Program-made: the position numbers and the translations under genes | Assembly (NCBI RefSeq): GCF_013087515.1 | Contig: NZ_JABFCN010000031.1 | Coordinates: 54,201-118,200, forward strand | Reading direction: 5' to 3' | Length of the DNA stretch: 64,000 bases | From: Rhizobium sophorae | Lineage (GTDB): Bacteria > Pseudomonadota > Alphaproteobacteria > Rhizobiales > Rhizobiaceae | Shown here: piece after piece, positions 8,349-17,078 of the stretch | Position numbering within the stretch: the stretch's first letter is position 1 | Layout of the letters: every line of letters starts with the position of its first letter | The notes under the pieces: generated by a model | What the model saw: only the letters and a program-made list of their open reading frames with translations | The model's database searches: none | What the model was told of the DNA's origin: nothing

Positions 8349-9125
8349 TTGAAAGATATCGTCGACATCAACTGCGATATGGGAGAGGCCTTCGGTCGCT
8401 GGCGGATCGGAGATACGCAGGATTCGTTGCTGATATCGCACATCAGCTCGGCCAATATTGCCACAGGCTTCCATGCCGGCGACCCGAACCTCATGGACGA
8501 GACCGTGGCACTTGCCGCGGCTCATGGGGTCGGGGTCGGCGCGCATCCTGGCTATAATGACCTTCAGGGCTTCGGCCGCCGCAAGATTCTCGGCAACAGC
8601 AAAGAGCTGGTCAACGACATCATCTATCAGGTGGGCGCGCTGCGCGAGTTCGCCCGCCGTCACAGCGTGCCGGTGCAGCACGTGAAGCCGCATGGCGCGC
8701 TCTATATGGAGATGGCGGTCAATTCGGATTTCGCACAGATCTTCGTCCAGTATCTGCGCACCGTCTCGCCCAACGCCTTCGTCTTCTGCATGGGCGGCTC
8801 GGCGACGCACCGGGCAGCGCTTGATGCCGGGCAGCCTGTCGTGCGCGAGTTCTACGCAGACCGAGACTACGACGACAGCGGCTCGATCGTCTTTACCCGC
8901 GAGGCCGGCCGCCCGGATCCGATGGTGCTGGCGCAGAAAGTGCTGCGCGCCTGCCAGGAAGGCAAGGTCCGCACGGTCACGGGCAACGATATCGACATCG
9001 AATTTGAATCCATCTGCTTTCATTCAGATACGCTCGGCGCGCTCGATATCGTTCTCAGCATGCGCGAGCTTCTGATCGGTGCGGGAATCCGGATCGCGCC
9101 GGTGTCGCAGATCCTTGGCCAATAG
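8349..9125 (+). CDS. pxpA: 5-oxoprolinase subunit A (LamB/YcsF family)
   Basis: Cytoplasmic hydrolase subunit of 258 residues that, with PxpB and PxpC, opens the lactam of 5-oxoproline (pyroglutamate) to glutamate at the cost of ATP. The N-terminal family motif VDINCDMGEAFGRW is complete only if translation begins at the TTG at 8349; the first in-frame ATG would remove half of it. A GGGAAG sequence lies just upstream. Further family motifs are GFHAGDP, VGAHPGYND and VKPHGALY. It is the first gene of a five-gene operon that inserts a biotin carrier and a biotin carboxylase between pxpA and pxpB, unlike the E. coli arrangement. Confidence 0.9.
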   Translation: MKDIVDINCDMGEAFGRWRIGDTQDSLLISHISSANIATGFHAGDPNLMDETVALAAAHGVGVGAHPGYNDLQGFGRRKILGNSKELVNDIIYQVGALREFARRHSVPVQHVKPHGALYMEMAVNSDFAQIFVQYLRTVSPNAFVFCMGGSATHRAALDAGQPVVREFYADRDYDDSGSIVFTREAGRPDPMVLAQKVLRACQEGKVRTVTGNDIDIEFESICFHSDTLGALDIVLSMRELLIGAGIRIAPVSQILGQ

Positions 9126-9144
9126 ATTTAGCGGAGACCGACCA

Positions 9145-9387
9145 ATGAGGAAGATTGAAATCCGTTCGCCCCTGCCAGGCACCTTCTACCGGGCTTCGGC
9201 GCCCGATGCTCCGCCCTTCAAGGCGGACGGTGATGATGTCACCGAGGCCGAGACGATCGGCGTGATCGAGGTGATGAAGACATTCCAGGAAGTTCCGGCC
9301 GGTGTTACCGGCAAGACGATCACCTTCCTCGTCGACAATGAGGAGCCTGTCATGGCCGGGCAGGTCATCGCGGAGGTCGAGGCATGA
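9145..9387 (+). CDS. Short biotin carboxyl carrier protein (AccB-like)
   Basis: An 80-residue protein consisting of little more than a biotinyl domain. The biotin-attachment motif is EVMKTF (K near residue 46), a variant of the usual EAMK. The N-terminus begins directly with the first beta strand (IEIRSPLPGTFYR), so the linker and N-terminal region of ordinary 150-residue AccB are absent. Its stop overlaps the biotin carboxylase start by 4 bases. Encoded beside PxpA, PxpB and PxpC, it most likely serves a dedicated carboxylase rather than fatty acid synthesis. Confidence 0.88.
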   Translation: MRKIEIRSPLPGTFYRASAPDAPPFKADGDDVTEAETIGVIEVMKTFQEVPAGVTGKTITFLVDNEEPVMAGQVIAEVEA

Positions 9388-10769
9388 CGATCGGCGCGGT
9401 GCTCGTCGCCAATCGCGGGGAAATCGCCGTTCGCGTCATCAAGGCGGCGAAGGCGCTCGGCATCCGCACCGTGCAAGTGCACAGTGCAGCAGACGCGGAC
9501 ATGCTGGCGGTGCGACTTGCCGACGAGGCAGTGAACATCGGCCCGCCGGCGCCGAAGAAATCCTATCTCAACATCGAGGCGGTGATCGCCGCCGCCAAGG
9601 CGGCCGGTGTCGATGCCGTGCATCCGGGCTACGGCTTTCTGTCCGAGAACGGCGATTTCGCCGATGCGGTGCGCGACGCCGGCATGATCTTCATCGGTCC
9701 CTCCGGCGATGCGATCCGCACGCTCGGCGACAAGGTGGCGGCGCGGCAGATGGCAAAACGCGCAGGCGTGCCGACGGTGCCCGGCAGCGACGGGCGTGTC
9801 GCCGGGCTCGACGCCGCGCGCTTGTTCGCAGGCGAGATCGGTTTTCCCGTGATGCTCAAGGCGGCGGCCGGCGGCGGCGGACGCGGCATCCGGATCGTCG
9901 ACAGCATCGCCCAGCTCGAACAGCAGTTTCCGCTGGCTTCGGCCGAGGCGCTGGCCGCTTTCGGCGACGGCGGACTTTATCTGGAAAAGGTCATCGCCCG
10001 CGCCCGGCACGTCGAGGTGCAGATCTTCGGCGACGGACAGAATTTCGTGCACTTCTTTGAACGCGAATGCTCCTTGCAGCGGCGGCGCCAGAAGGTGTGG
10101 GAAGAGGCGCCCGCCTTCATGCTGCCTGCCGACATGCGCGAACGGCTTTGCATGAGTGCTGTGGCGCTTGCGCGCGAGGTCGGCTATCGCGGTGCCGGCA
10201 CGGTCGAATATCTCTACGACGACGAGACGGGCGACTTCTACTTCATCGAAGTCAACACCCGCATCCAGGTCGAACATCCTGTGACCGAGATGATCACCGG
10301 GTTCGACCTGGTGCAGGAGATGTTCAAGGTCGCAGGCGGTGCAGCCCTTTCGGTCACTCAGCGCGACATCGCGGCCACCGGTCATGCGATCGAGTGCCGC
10401 ATCAATGCCGAGGATCCGTTCAAGGCCTTCCAGCCATCGCCGGGTACGATCACCTCGCTGTCCGTCCCCGAAGGCGAGGGCATTCGGTTCGATACGATGC
10501 TGTACGAGGGCTACACGATCCCGCCCTTTTATGATTCCCTGCTCGGCAAGCTGATCGTGCACGCCGAAACACGCGAGACCTGCCTCGAAAAGCTTGCCGC
10601 GGCGCTGACGGCTCTCGCGATCGAAGGCGTGCCGACGACGGTGCCGCTGCATCTGGCACTCGCCCGCGATGCAAGTGTCGGTAAGGGCGCCTTCCATACA
10701 CGCTTTCTCGAACAATGGCTGGTGCACGATTTTCCCGCTTTGGCCGGCCGGACCCAGGAGGTTGCCTGA
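9384..10769 (+). CDS. accC: Biotin carboxylase subunit (AccC-like)
   Basis: Cytoplasmic ATP-grasp enzyme of 461 residues that carboxylates carrier-bound biotin using bicarbonate and ATP. It has the N-terminal ANRGEIAVRVI motif, the HPGYGFLSEN loop, the glycine-rich ATP lid GGGGRGI, and the EVNTRIQVEHPVTEM catalytic segment, all intact. Length is normal for a free-standing AccC. No acetyl-CoA carboxyltransferase (accA/accD) gene is present; the next two genes, pxpB and pxpC, are homologous to the carboxyltransferase region of urea carboxylase. It overlaps accB-like by 4 bases and pxpB by 1 base. It is probably a pathway-specific paralogue of the housekeeping AccC. Confidence 0.92.
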   Translation: MTIGAVLVANRGEIAVRVIKAAKALGIRTVQVHSAADADMLAVRLADEAVNIGPPAPKKSYLNIEAVIAAAKAAGVDAVHPGYGFLSENGDFADAVRDAGMIFIGPSGDAIRTLGDKVAARQMAKRAGVPTVPGSDGRVAGLDAARLFAGEIGFPVMLKAAAGGGGRGIRIVDSIAQLEQQFPLASAEALAAFGDGGLYLEKVIARARHVEVQIFGDGQNFVHFFERECSLQRRRQKVWEEAPAFMLPADMRERLCMSAVALAREVGYRGAGTVEYLYDDETGDFYFIEVNTRIQVEHPVTEMITGFDLVQEMFKVAGGAALSVTQRDIAATGHAIECRINAEDPFKAFQPSPGTITSLSVPEGEGIRFDTMLYEGYTIPPFYDSLLGKLIVHAETRETCLEKLAAALTALAIEGVPTTVPLHLALARDASVGKGAFHTRFLEQWLVHDFPALAGRTQEVA

Positions 10770-11644
10770 TGCCTGCGCGATATACGTTCGGAGGTGATGA
10801 ACACCTCTTCGTCGAATGCAGCAGCGAGATGTCGCTCGAAGCCTTCTTCAAGAGCCTCTCCATGGCGACAGCGGTCCGCGAAAGCCAGATCAGGGGCGTC
10901 ACCGAGATCTGCCCGGCCAATGCCTCATTCCAGGTGAAGTTCAATCCCGATCTCATCAAGCCGGACGAGATCCTGCGAGAGGTACAGGCGATTGAGGGCG
11001 TGGCGGAAAAATCCGAGCCGGTCCTGAAGACCCGCATCATCGAGATCCCGGTCTTCTATAATGATCCATGGACGCATGAGACGCTGATGCGCTTTCGCGA
11101 ACGGCATCAGGAACCGGGCGGAACGGATCTCGATTATGCCGCCCGGATCAACGGCTACGGCGGCGTCGAGGATTTCGTCGCCGCACATGCGGGTTCACCC
11201 TGGTTCGTGTCGATGGTCGGTTTCGTGGCGGGGCTGCCGTTCATGTACCAGATGGTCGAGCGACAGCGGCAGATCGAAGTGCCGAAATATCTGAGACCGC
11301 GCACCGATACGCCCAAACTGACGGTCGGCCATGGCGGCTGCTTCGGCTGCATCTATTCGGTGCGCGGCGCCGGCGGCTACCAGATGTTCGGCGTCACGCC
11401 GATGCCGATCTTCGACCCGACGCAGCAGACGAGTTACCTGCGCGACTTCATGGTGTTCTTCCGTCCCGGTGATATCGTCAAGTTCAAGCCGGTCGATCGC
11501 GACGGCTACGACATGGCGGTCGAGGAAGTCGACAAGAGGCTCTTCAGCCCGCCGATCCGCGAGATCCGGTTCGATCTTCGCGAATTCAGCAAGGATATCG
11601 ACGGTTACAACGCCGCGCTGGAGGGCGTTCTCCATGGCCATTAA
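10769..11644 (+). CDS. pxpB: 5-oxoprolinase subunit B / KipI-type (allophanate hydrolase subunit 1 homologue)
   Basis: Protein of about 291 residues in the KipI/PxpB family (carboxyltransferase domain, subdomain A/B). The N-terminal part begins YTFGGDEHLFVECSS and continues with the family-type VKFNPDLI. The conserved core has VSMVGFVAGLPFMYQM and GHGGCFGCIYSVRGAGGYQM. Start ATG 10769 overlaps the accC stop (TGATG). The protein is longer than the roughly 220-residue KipI because of an N-terminal extension. It forms a complex with the next gene product. Family knowledge links KipI/KipA to the carboxyltransferase of urea carboxylase, which fits the adjacent biotin genes. Confidence 0.88.
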   Translation: MPARYTFGGDEHLFVECSSEMSLEAFFKSLSMATAVRESQIRGVTEICPANASFQVKFNPDLIKPDEILREVQAIEGVAEKSEPVLKTRIIEIPVFYNDPWTHETLMRFRERHQEPGGTDLDYAARINGYGGVEDFVAAHAGSPWFVSMVGFVAGLPFMYQMVERQRQIEVPKYLRPRTDTPKLTVGHGGCFGCIYSVRGAGGYQMFGVTPMPIFDPTQQTSYLRDFMVFFRPGDIVKFKPVDRDGYDMAVEEVDKRLFSPPIREIRFDLREFSKDIDGYNAALEGVLHGH

Positions 11645-12605
11645 GGTGCTGCACCCGGGACCATCGACCAGCGTCCAGGATCTCGGCCGTCCGGGCTATT
11701 TCCACCTCGGCATCCCGATCGGCGGAGCCATGGACCGCTACGCGATGCGCGCCGCCAATCTGCTCGTCGGCAACGACGAAGGGGCGGCGGGTCTCGAGGC
11801 GGTCTTCATGGGACCGAAGCTCGAATTCACCGAGGATGCTCTGGTGGCCGTCACCGGTGCCGACATGCCCGCCAAGGTCGACGGCGTGGCGCAGCCCGGC
11901 TGGACGGCTTTCAAGATCAAGGCCGGCCAGGTGCTGAGCTTCGACTTCCTGAGATCCGGCGCCCGCATCCTGATCGCGGTCTCGGGCGGCATCGATGTGC
12001 CGGAAGCACTCGGCAGTCGCTCCACCTATCCGATCGGCGCGCTCGGCGGCTACAGGGGCAGGGCGCTGGCAGCCGGCGACGAACTGCCTATCGGGAAGGC
12101 CAACCTTGCCGAAGAAGGAAAAAACGTCGCCGAAGAGCTGCGGCGCAAGCCTGGAACGCCGGCAGAGCTGCGCGTGCTGCCGGGGCTCTACTGGGACCGG
12201 CTGACGGATGCCGCCAAGGCGAGCTTCTTCGCCGACGAGTGGAAGGTGGCGCCTGAAGCCGACCGCATGGGCTACCGCTTCCGCGGCGGGCGCAGGCTCG
12301 AATTCCTGGACCGCAAGCAGCCCTTTGGCGCCGGTTCCGATCCGTCGAACATCGTCGACAGCTGCTATCCCTACGGTTCGATCCAGGTACCGGGCGGGAC
12401 GGAGCCGATCATCCTCCATCGCGACGCGGTCTCCGGCGGCGGCTATTTCATGGTGGGCACAGTGATCTCGGCCGACATGGACCTCATCGGCCAGTTGCAG
12501 CCGCATACGCCGGCGCGATTCATCGAAGTGACGATGGAGGAGGCGCTGAAGGCGAGGGCCGATCGGGCAGCACTGCTCGACCGCCTCCGCCAAAGCCTGT
12601 CGTGA
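11634..12605 (+). CDS. pxpC: 5-oxoprolinase subunit C / KipA-type (biotin-dependent carboxyltransferase family)
   Basis: Protein of about 323 residues in the KipA/PxpC family. The N-terminus IKVLHPGPSTSVQDLGRPGY and the following GIPIGGAMDRYAMR are diagnostic. LLVGN, AVTGADMPAKVDG and SYPYG-type core segments are also visible, and the C-terminal half has the usual SGGGYFMVGTVI motif. The ATG at 11634 overlaps pxpB by 11 bases, implying coupled translation and a PxpBC complex. It completes the pxpA-accB-accC-pxpB-pxpC operon; 21 bases later the GntR gene ends on the opposite strand. Confidence 0.9.
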   Translation: MAIKVLHPGPSTSVQDLGRPGYFHLGIPIGGAMDRYAMRAANLLVGNDEGAAGLEAVFMGPKLEFTEDALVAVTGADMPAKVDGVAQPGWTAFKIKAGQVLSFDFLRSGARILIAVSGGIDVPEALGSRSTYPIGALGGYRGRALAAGDELPIGKANLAEEGKNVAEELRRKPGTPAELRVLPGLYWDRLTDAAKASFFADEWKVAPEADRMGYRFRGGRRLEFLDRKQPFGAGSDPSNIVDSCYPYGSIQVPGGTEPIILHRDAVSGGGYFMVGTVISADMDLIGQLQPHTPARFIEVTMEEALKARADRAALLDRLRQSLS

Positions 12606-12626
12606 GTGACGACGATGGCCGGCCGA

Positions 12627-13646
12627 TCATTCGACGTGCGTCAGGTAATCGGCGGTCACGCTCGGGCCGGGGATGATGGCAACGATCTTCATCTGGGCGA
12701 TCATGCGCTTCATCGAGGCGTCGAGATGGGTCTCCAGCATCGCGGCGGCCGCATCGACGGCGCCGCGCATCAAAAGCTCGACGATCAGCCGCATCTCGGT
12801 AATCGCGGTCGGATCGTCCGGCAAGCCGAGATGACGCAGCAGCCGCTCGGCGGCGTTGACGGGCAAAAGGTTGTTGCGGATCAGTTCCCGCGTCTTCTCG
12901 TTTGCCGTCGTCAGCACGCAGATGTCGATCATCTGCTCCTGGAGTTCCTCGAGCTTTTCGAGGTGGTCGACCGGCTGCGAAGCTTCAAGACCGGCCAGGC
13001 GGGTGAAGAGTTCGGTCAGGCGTTCGCGATCGACGGCGGCAGCGCCGGCCTTGAGCGCCGCGGGCTCCAGCATGCGTCTGAGCGTGAAGTGATCCTTGAT
13101 CGTCTGGGCCGTCAGCGGACCGGCGATCCAGTGGGAACTCTGGTTCTTCCGGACAAGGCCGCGTTCCTGCAACCGGCTGAGGACGTCACGCACGACCGTG
13201 CGGCTGACCTTGAAATGATTGGCGAGTTCGATCTCGATGATGCGGTACTGGCCAAAGACGACACAGCCGGCCACGTCGCGCTCGACCGTGTTGTAGATGC
13301 GCGCCCAGGACGAACGGCTCTGCAACGCCTCGTCGGCATGCTGGGCGATAACGAGGCCAAAGGACTTGATGTCTGTGCGGTTCGGCGTCAGACCCGCATC
13401 CTGAGGGCCGACCAGAAAGCCACGGCCCTGGAAGCGGTGGACGAGGCCATCGGCCTCCAAACGAAGCAGCGCGCGCTGCACTGGCGCACGCGATGTTTGG
13501 AGAATATCGGCGATCGGCCCCTCGAGCAGGACCAGACCCAGCGGCAACTGCCCGCCGACGATATTATCGCGCAGAATATGCTCGGCAATCTCGTACCGAC
13601 GCTGGGCCGTCTGTGCTGGGAGATTGCGTATCATCGGGCGGGGCAT
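12627..13646 (-). CDS. GntR-family regulator with two winged-helix domains and an FCD effector domain
   Basis: About 339 residues, well above the 220-250 normal for the FCD branch of GntR. The extra length is a second DNA-binding domain. Wing-helix 1 covers roughly residues 15-75 (IADILQTSRAPVQRALLRLE, then ADGLVHRFQGRGFLVG). Wing-helix 2 covers about 110-175 (ELANHFKVSRTVVRDVLSRL, then QERGLVRKN). The all-helical FCD domain begins near TIKDHFTLRRMLEPAALKAG. ATG 13646 and ATG 13634 are both possible starts; GGAGG lies just upstream. It converges on the pxp operon and is divergent from the polyamine-type importer operon, so it more likely controls the latter. Confidence 0.88.
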   Translation of the reverse strand: MPRPMIRNLPAQTAQRRYEIAEHILRDNIVGGQLPLGLVLLEGPIADILQTSRAPVQRALLRLEADGLVHRFQGRGFLVGPQDAGLTPNRTDIKSFGLVIAQHADEALQSRSSWARIYNTVERDVAGCVVFGQYRIIEIELANHFKVSRTVVRDVLSRLQERGLVRKNQSSHWIAGPLTAQTIKDHFTLRRMLEPAALKAGAAAVDRERLTELFTRLAGLEASQPVDHLEKLEELQEQMIDICVLTTANEKTRELIRNNLLPVNAAERLLRHLGLPDDPTAITEMRLIVELLMRGAVDAAAAMLETHLDASMKRMIAQMKIVAIIPGPSVTADYLTHVE

Positions 13647-14205
13647 CCTCCATCCAACCGCGGATGGCAACAAAGTCGGAATTCTCTTTAGTGTATTTTG
13701 TCATTTCGGACTATGTCAAAATAAATGTCTTTTGCATACCAAAATTGCATTTCTTCGCGTGGCGTCGCGTGAATTGGCCTCTCATGTTCGTCCAGGTCAT
13801 TGGCTTTACAAATGGTCCGGTAGCGGGGGGCAGCTGCGCGCGGAAAGCGCATTTGATGCAGAAATACGCGATTTTTGGCGGAAATGTGCCGAAAAACTGC
13901 CCATAATCGACCCGGGTCTCAGGATCCTGTGTTCCGGCCCCTCTTCCATTCAATTGCCACTGTTTGGCGACTTCGGGTTGCCGTGCACAAAATGTCGACC
14001 GTTTCCAAAAAAGCCTATTGAATACAAAAATCATTTATGTCATCAATTCAGCATGGGGATGCCGCTAGAAGCATTCCGAGGGTGAACGACAAAAAACGTC
14101 AGACTGCCGATCGATTTTCCGCCGTGTGCTTCGCTGCCCACGAACGGTTCCGGCTGCCGTTCGCAAGGCGCTCGGCGGCAGAGGGGCGATCCGTGGCTGG
14201 TGCAA
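13647..14205. other. Divergent regulatory region upstream of the polyamine-type importer
   Basis: About 560 AT-rich bases without a credible gene, although 130-150-codon open frames exist on both strands. Two interrupted palindromes stand out: TTTTGCATACCAAAA at 13730-13744 (5-base arms) and TTGAATACAA at 14018-14027, one base from the TTGTATACAA type bound by FCD-GntR proteins. They may be operators for the two-headed GntR protein. No promoter hexamers were assigned. Confidence 0.4.
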
Positions 14206-15294
14206 ATGGAGAGGCTCTTGTCTTCGGTTCTTAAGCTCGCAGGTGTCACCAAGGCTTATGGTGCGCTGAACGCGCTCGACGGCATCGACCTGTCGCTGCC
14301 GAACGACAGCTATGTTTCGCTTCTCGGGCCGAGCGGATCGGGAAAGACGACGCTGCTGCGCGTCATCGCCGGCTTCGAGCGGCCGGACCTCGGCACGGTG
14401 ATTTTCAAGGGCCAGCGTATCGAGACCATTCCGCCGCACCGGCGCGACATCGGTTTCGTCTTCCAGAATTTTGCCCTCTTTCCGCATCTGTCGGTTTCCA
14501 GGAACATCGCCTTCGGGCTGGAAAACCGTGTCGAGAACCCCGTGACCGATCCTGATATCGTGCAAGCCAGGGTCAAGGACATCATAGCGCTCGTTGGCCT
14601 CTCGGGACTTGAGGATCGCGGCGTCGCGCAGATCTCCGGCGGTCAGCGGCAGCGCGTGGCGCTGGCCCGCACACTGGTGACCGAGCCGTCGCTGGTGTTG
14701 CTCGACGAGCCGCTCGGCGCACTTGACGCCAATCTTCGCGCTCGCATGCGCAGTGAACTCAGGCTGATCCGCGAGCGCTGCGGCGTCACCTTCTTGCACG
14801 TGACCGGCAGCGAGAGCGAGGCGCTTGCCATGGGTGACATGGTGCTGGTGCTCGACAGCGGCCGGATCGCGCAGGCGGCAGACGCCGATACGATCTACAA
14901 CCGACCGAAATCGCTGTCGGTAGCAGGCTTCCTCAACTGCTATAATCTCTTTGAAGGCCGGCTCGCGGGCGAGAGCTTCCTCGGCTCTTACGGCGCTTTC
15001 CCGCTTGGCGGCCAGGCGCAGTTCCGCGACGACCGCACCGGCTACGCGATCCGCTACGACCGTGTCGCGATCCGCCCGGCCGAAGCGCCTGTCGCCGATG
15101 ACGAGGTGAAGCTCGAGGCGACCTTCGTCGCCGACGAATATTCAGGCGCCGCGATCAATTCCTTCTTCTCGCTCGATGACGGCCGCGTCTTCGAAGTGGA
15201 ATCTCATCTGAGCCAGAGCATGCCGCCCGCCTGCACGCCGCAGTCGCGCTATGCGCTCGTCTGGAAGCGCCGGGATGCCCTCGTCTATGCCTGA
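14206..15294 (+). CDS. Polyamine-type (PotA-like) ABC ATPase lacking the H-loop histidine
   Basis: Cytoplasmic ATPase of about 362 residues with a C-terminal TOBE domain. Walker A GPSGSGKT, Q-loop FVFQNF, signature ISGGQ and Walker B VLLDEP are normal. The H-loop reads LHVTGSESEA, with Gly (about residue 201) where the catalytic-site histidine belongs; the second ATPase of this locus has VTHAQSEA there. The start is uncertain between ATG 14206 and TTG 14218. It leads an operon with two permeases, two SDRs and a binding protein. The same transporter has only one permease pair, so the two ATPases probably form a heterodimer with one weakened site. Confidence 0.88.
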   Translation: MERLLSSVLKLAGVTKAYGALNALDGIDLSLPNDSYVSLLGPSGSGKTTLLRVIAGFERPDLGTVIFKGQRIETIPPHRRDIGFVFQNFALFPHLSVSRNIAFGLENRVENPVTDPDIVQARVKDIIALVGLSGLEDRGVAQISGGQRQRVALARTLVTEPSLVLLDEPLGALDANLRARMRSELRLIRERCGVTFLHVTGSESEALAMGDMVLVLDSGRIAQAADADTIYNRPKSLSVAGFLNCYNLFEGRLAGESFLGSYGAFPLGGQAQFRDDRTGYAIRYDRVAIRPAEAPVADDEVKLEATFVADEYSGAAINSFFSLDDGRVFEVESHLSQSMPPACTPQSRYALVWKRRDALVYA

Positions 15295-15331
15295 CACTCT
15301 TACCGCGCAGCGCGGGACGGGAGACTGATTG

Positions 15332-16231
15332 ATGTCGATAAGTGCCACAACAGCCGAGACCGAAACCGTCGTGGAACCGGTCAGGAAGGCATCCAGCAAG
15401 ACGTTCTGGCTGTTGGCGCCGGGCGTTATCTGGATGCTGCTTTTCCTGGTGACGCCGATCCTGATGATGATCTACGTGTCCTTCTGGACGCAGACGACCT
15501 TCAAGATCACGCCTGATCTCACCATCAAGAGCTGGGTGACCTTCTTCACCACGGACACTTATCTCAGCGCGCTCTGGACGACGGTCAGGATCTGGTTGAT
15601 CGTGCTCGTCTCGACGCTGGTCGTCGGCTACCCGGCAGCGCTCTATGTCGGCCTTTTCGTCAAGAACAAGACAATCCAGACGGCGCTTCTCGTCCTCTGC
15701 GTCATCCCCTTCTGGACTTCCTTCCTGATCCGCGTCCTCGCTTGGCGGCCCATGCTGGGCAAGGAGGGGGCGATCAATCTCATCCTGCAGGGTCTCGGCA
15801 TCATCAACCAGCCGATCGAGGTGCTGCTCTTCTCCGAACTCTCGGTCATCATCGGCATGACGCAGATCTATTGCGTGTTCATGGTCGGGCCGATCGCCTT
15901 CATGATGGGCCGCATCGACCAGAGCGTCATCGAGGCGGCGCAGGATCTCGGCGCCGGCTTCTGGCGTATCTTCCGCACCATTATCCTGCCGCTCACCATG
16001 CCGGGCGTGGTGGTCGGCGCGATCTTCGTCTCCGTCATGGTACTCGGCGAGTTCGCGACGGCCGCCGCCCTTTCCGGCCGCAAGGTGAACCTTCTCGGCA
16101 ATATCATCGTCACCCAGGTCGGATCGCTGAAATGGGCCTTCGCCGCCGTCGTCGGCGTCGTGCTCACCGTGCTCATGGGCATTGTCGTCGCCGCACTCCT
16201 GCGCGTGGTCGATCTCAGGAAGGAGCTCTGA
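15332..16231 (+). CDS. Polyamine-type ABC permease 1 (PotB-like)
   Basis: Inner-membrane permease of about 299 residues with a short cytoplasmic N-terminus and about six membrane helices. A PotB/CysU-type EAA loop is visible (VIEAAQDLGAGFWRIFRTII, then LPLTMPG). The ATG at 15332 follows GGGACGGGAG; an adjacent in-frame TTG at 15329 is less likely. It lies 37 bases after the first ATPase and is followed directly by the second permease. Substrates of this branch include spermidine, putrescine and a range of other amines or amides. Confidence 0.9.
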   Translation: MSISATTAETETVVEPVRKASSKTFWLLAPGVIWMLLFLVTPILMMIYVSFWTQTTFKITPDLTIKSWVTFFTTDTYLSALWTTVRIWLIVLVSTLVVGYPAALYVGLFVKNKTIQTALLVLCVIPFWTSFLIRVLAWRPMLGKEGAINLILQGLGIINQPIEVLLFSELSVIIGMTQIYCVFMVGPIAFMMGRIDQSVIEAAQDLGAGFWRIFRTIILPLTMPGVVVGAIFVSVMVLGEFATAAALSGRKVNLLGNIIVTQVGSLKWAFAAVVGVVLTVLMGIVVAALLRVVDLRKEL

Positions 16232-16232
16232 C

Positions 16233-17078
16233 ATGCAGGCAGGCGGCATCAAGCTTTCACTCGGCGTCTACACCGCGCTTTTCCTGATCTTCCTTTACGC
16301 CCCGATGGTGGTGCTCGCCATTCTGTCTTTCCAGACAGGGCCGGAAGGCGGACCGCAGTTCCCGATCATCGAATGGTCGACCTACTGGTACAAACATCTC
16401 TTCGGTCTGACGCCGCCGTCGCGCATCGCGCCGCTGCCGATCAACGAAGCCCTGGTCCGCTCGCTGGTGCTCTCGGTGATGACGATGATCGTCTCCACCG
16501 TGCTCGGCGTCACTTCGGCGCAGGCCTTCCGTCGCCGGTTCCCCGGCTCGGGCGTCGTCTTCTACCTGATCGTTCTCGGCATGATGGTTCCCGGCGTTCT
16601 GGTCGGTCTCGGCATGGCGCTGGTCGCCAATGCGCTCGGCGTCGACCGGCACTGGTGGGGAACGGCCTTCGTGCTGCACGTGGTCTACACCTACCCCTTC
16701 GCCTTTCTCGTCATGCTGGCGATCCTCAACCGCTTCGACCAGAGCGTCGAAGAGGCGTCGTGGTCGCTCGGCGTGTCGCCGGCGCGCACCTTCCGCAAGG
16801 TGACGTTCCCGCTGATCTTCCCGGGCGTGCTCTCGGCCATGCTCTTTGCCTTCACGCTGTCCTATGACGAATTCTCACGCACCCTGTTTGCGTCCGGCCG
16901 CGACCTGACGCTGCCGCTCGCCATTTACGGCACCTTCTCGGTGGAGGTGCATCCAAACGTCTTCGCCTTTGGGGTGCTGACGACGATCTTCTCCTTCGCG
17001 CTGCTCGGCGTCTACGCCGTCCTGATGATGCTTTCCATACGCCGCGCCAAGCGAGTAGCGATCCAGGAGGAGGCGTGA
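16233..17078 (+). CDS. Polyamine-type ABC permease 2 (PotC-like)
   Basis: Inner-membrane permease of about 281 residues. The ATG at 16233 has AAGGAG at 16220-16225, one base after the previous stop. Six hydrophobic segments are evident, beginning with the N-terminal LGVYTALFLIFLYAPMVVLA. The EAA loop SVEEASWSLGVSPARTFRKV is followed by TFPLIFPGVL, which is the PotC consensus. It pairs with the preceding PotB-like protein. Its stop overlaps the start of the SDR gene (GTGATG), so SDR and permease are co-translated. Confidence 0.92.
   Translation: MQAGGIKLSLGVYTALFLIFLYAPMVVLAILSFQTGPEGGPQFPIIEWSTYWYKHLFGLTPPSRIAPLPINEALVRSLVLSVMTMIVSTVLGVTSAQAFRRRFPGSGVVFYLIVLGMMVPGVLVGLGMALVANALGVDRHWWGTAFVLHVVYTYPFAFLVMLAILNRFDQSVEEASWSLGVSPARTFRKVTFPLIFPGVLSAMLFAFTLSYDEFSRTLFASGRDLTLPLAIYGTFSVEVHPNVFAFGVLTTIFSFALLGVYAVLMMLSIRRAKRVAIQEEA

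Noticed and set aside
9186..10727. 513-codon open frame on the minus strand opposite the biotin carrier and biotin carboxylase
   Set aside because: Antisense to strongly motif-supported genes; composition reflects GC-rich codon bias and no family motif is seen.
12606..13691. 361-codon open frame on the plus strand opposite the GntR regulator
   Set aside because: The minus-strand protein has two winged helices and an FCD domain; the plus-strand frame has none.
13624..14085. 153-codon open frame in the divergent region before the polyamine-type importer
   Set aside because: Low-complexity translation without motifs, in AT-rich regulatory DNA.
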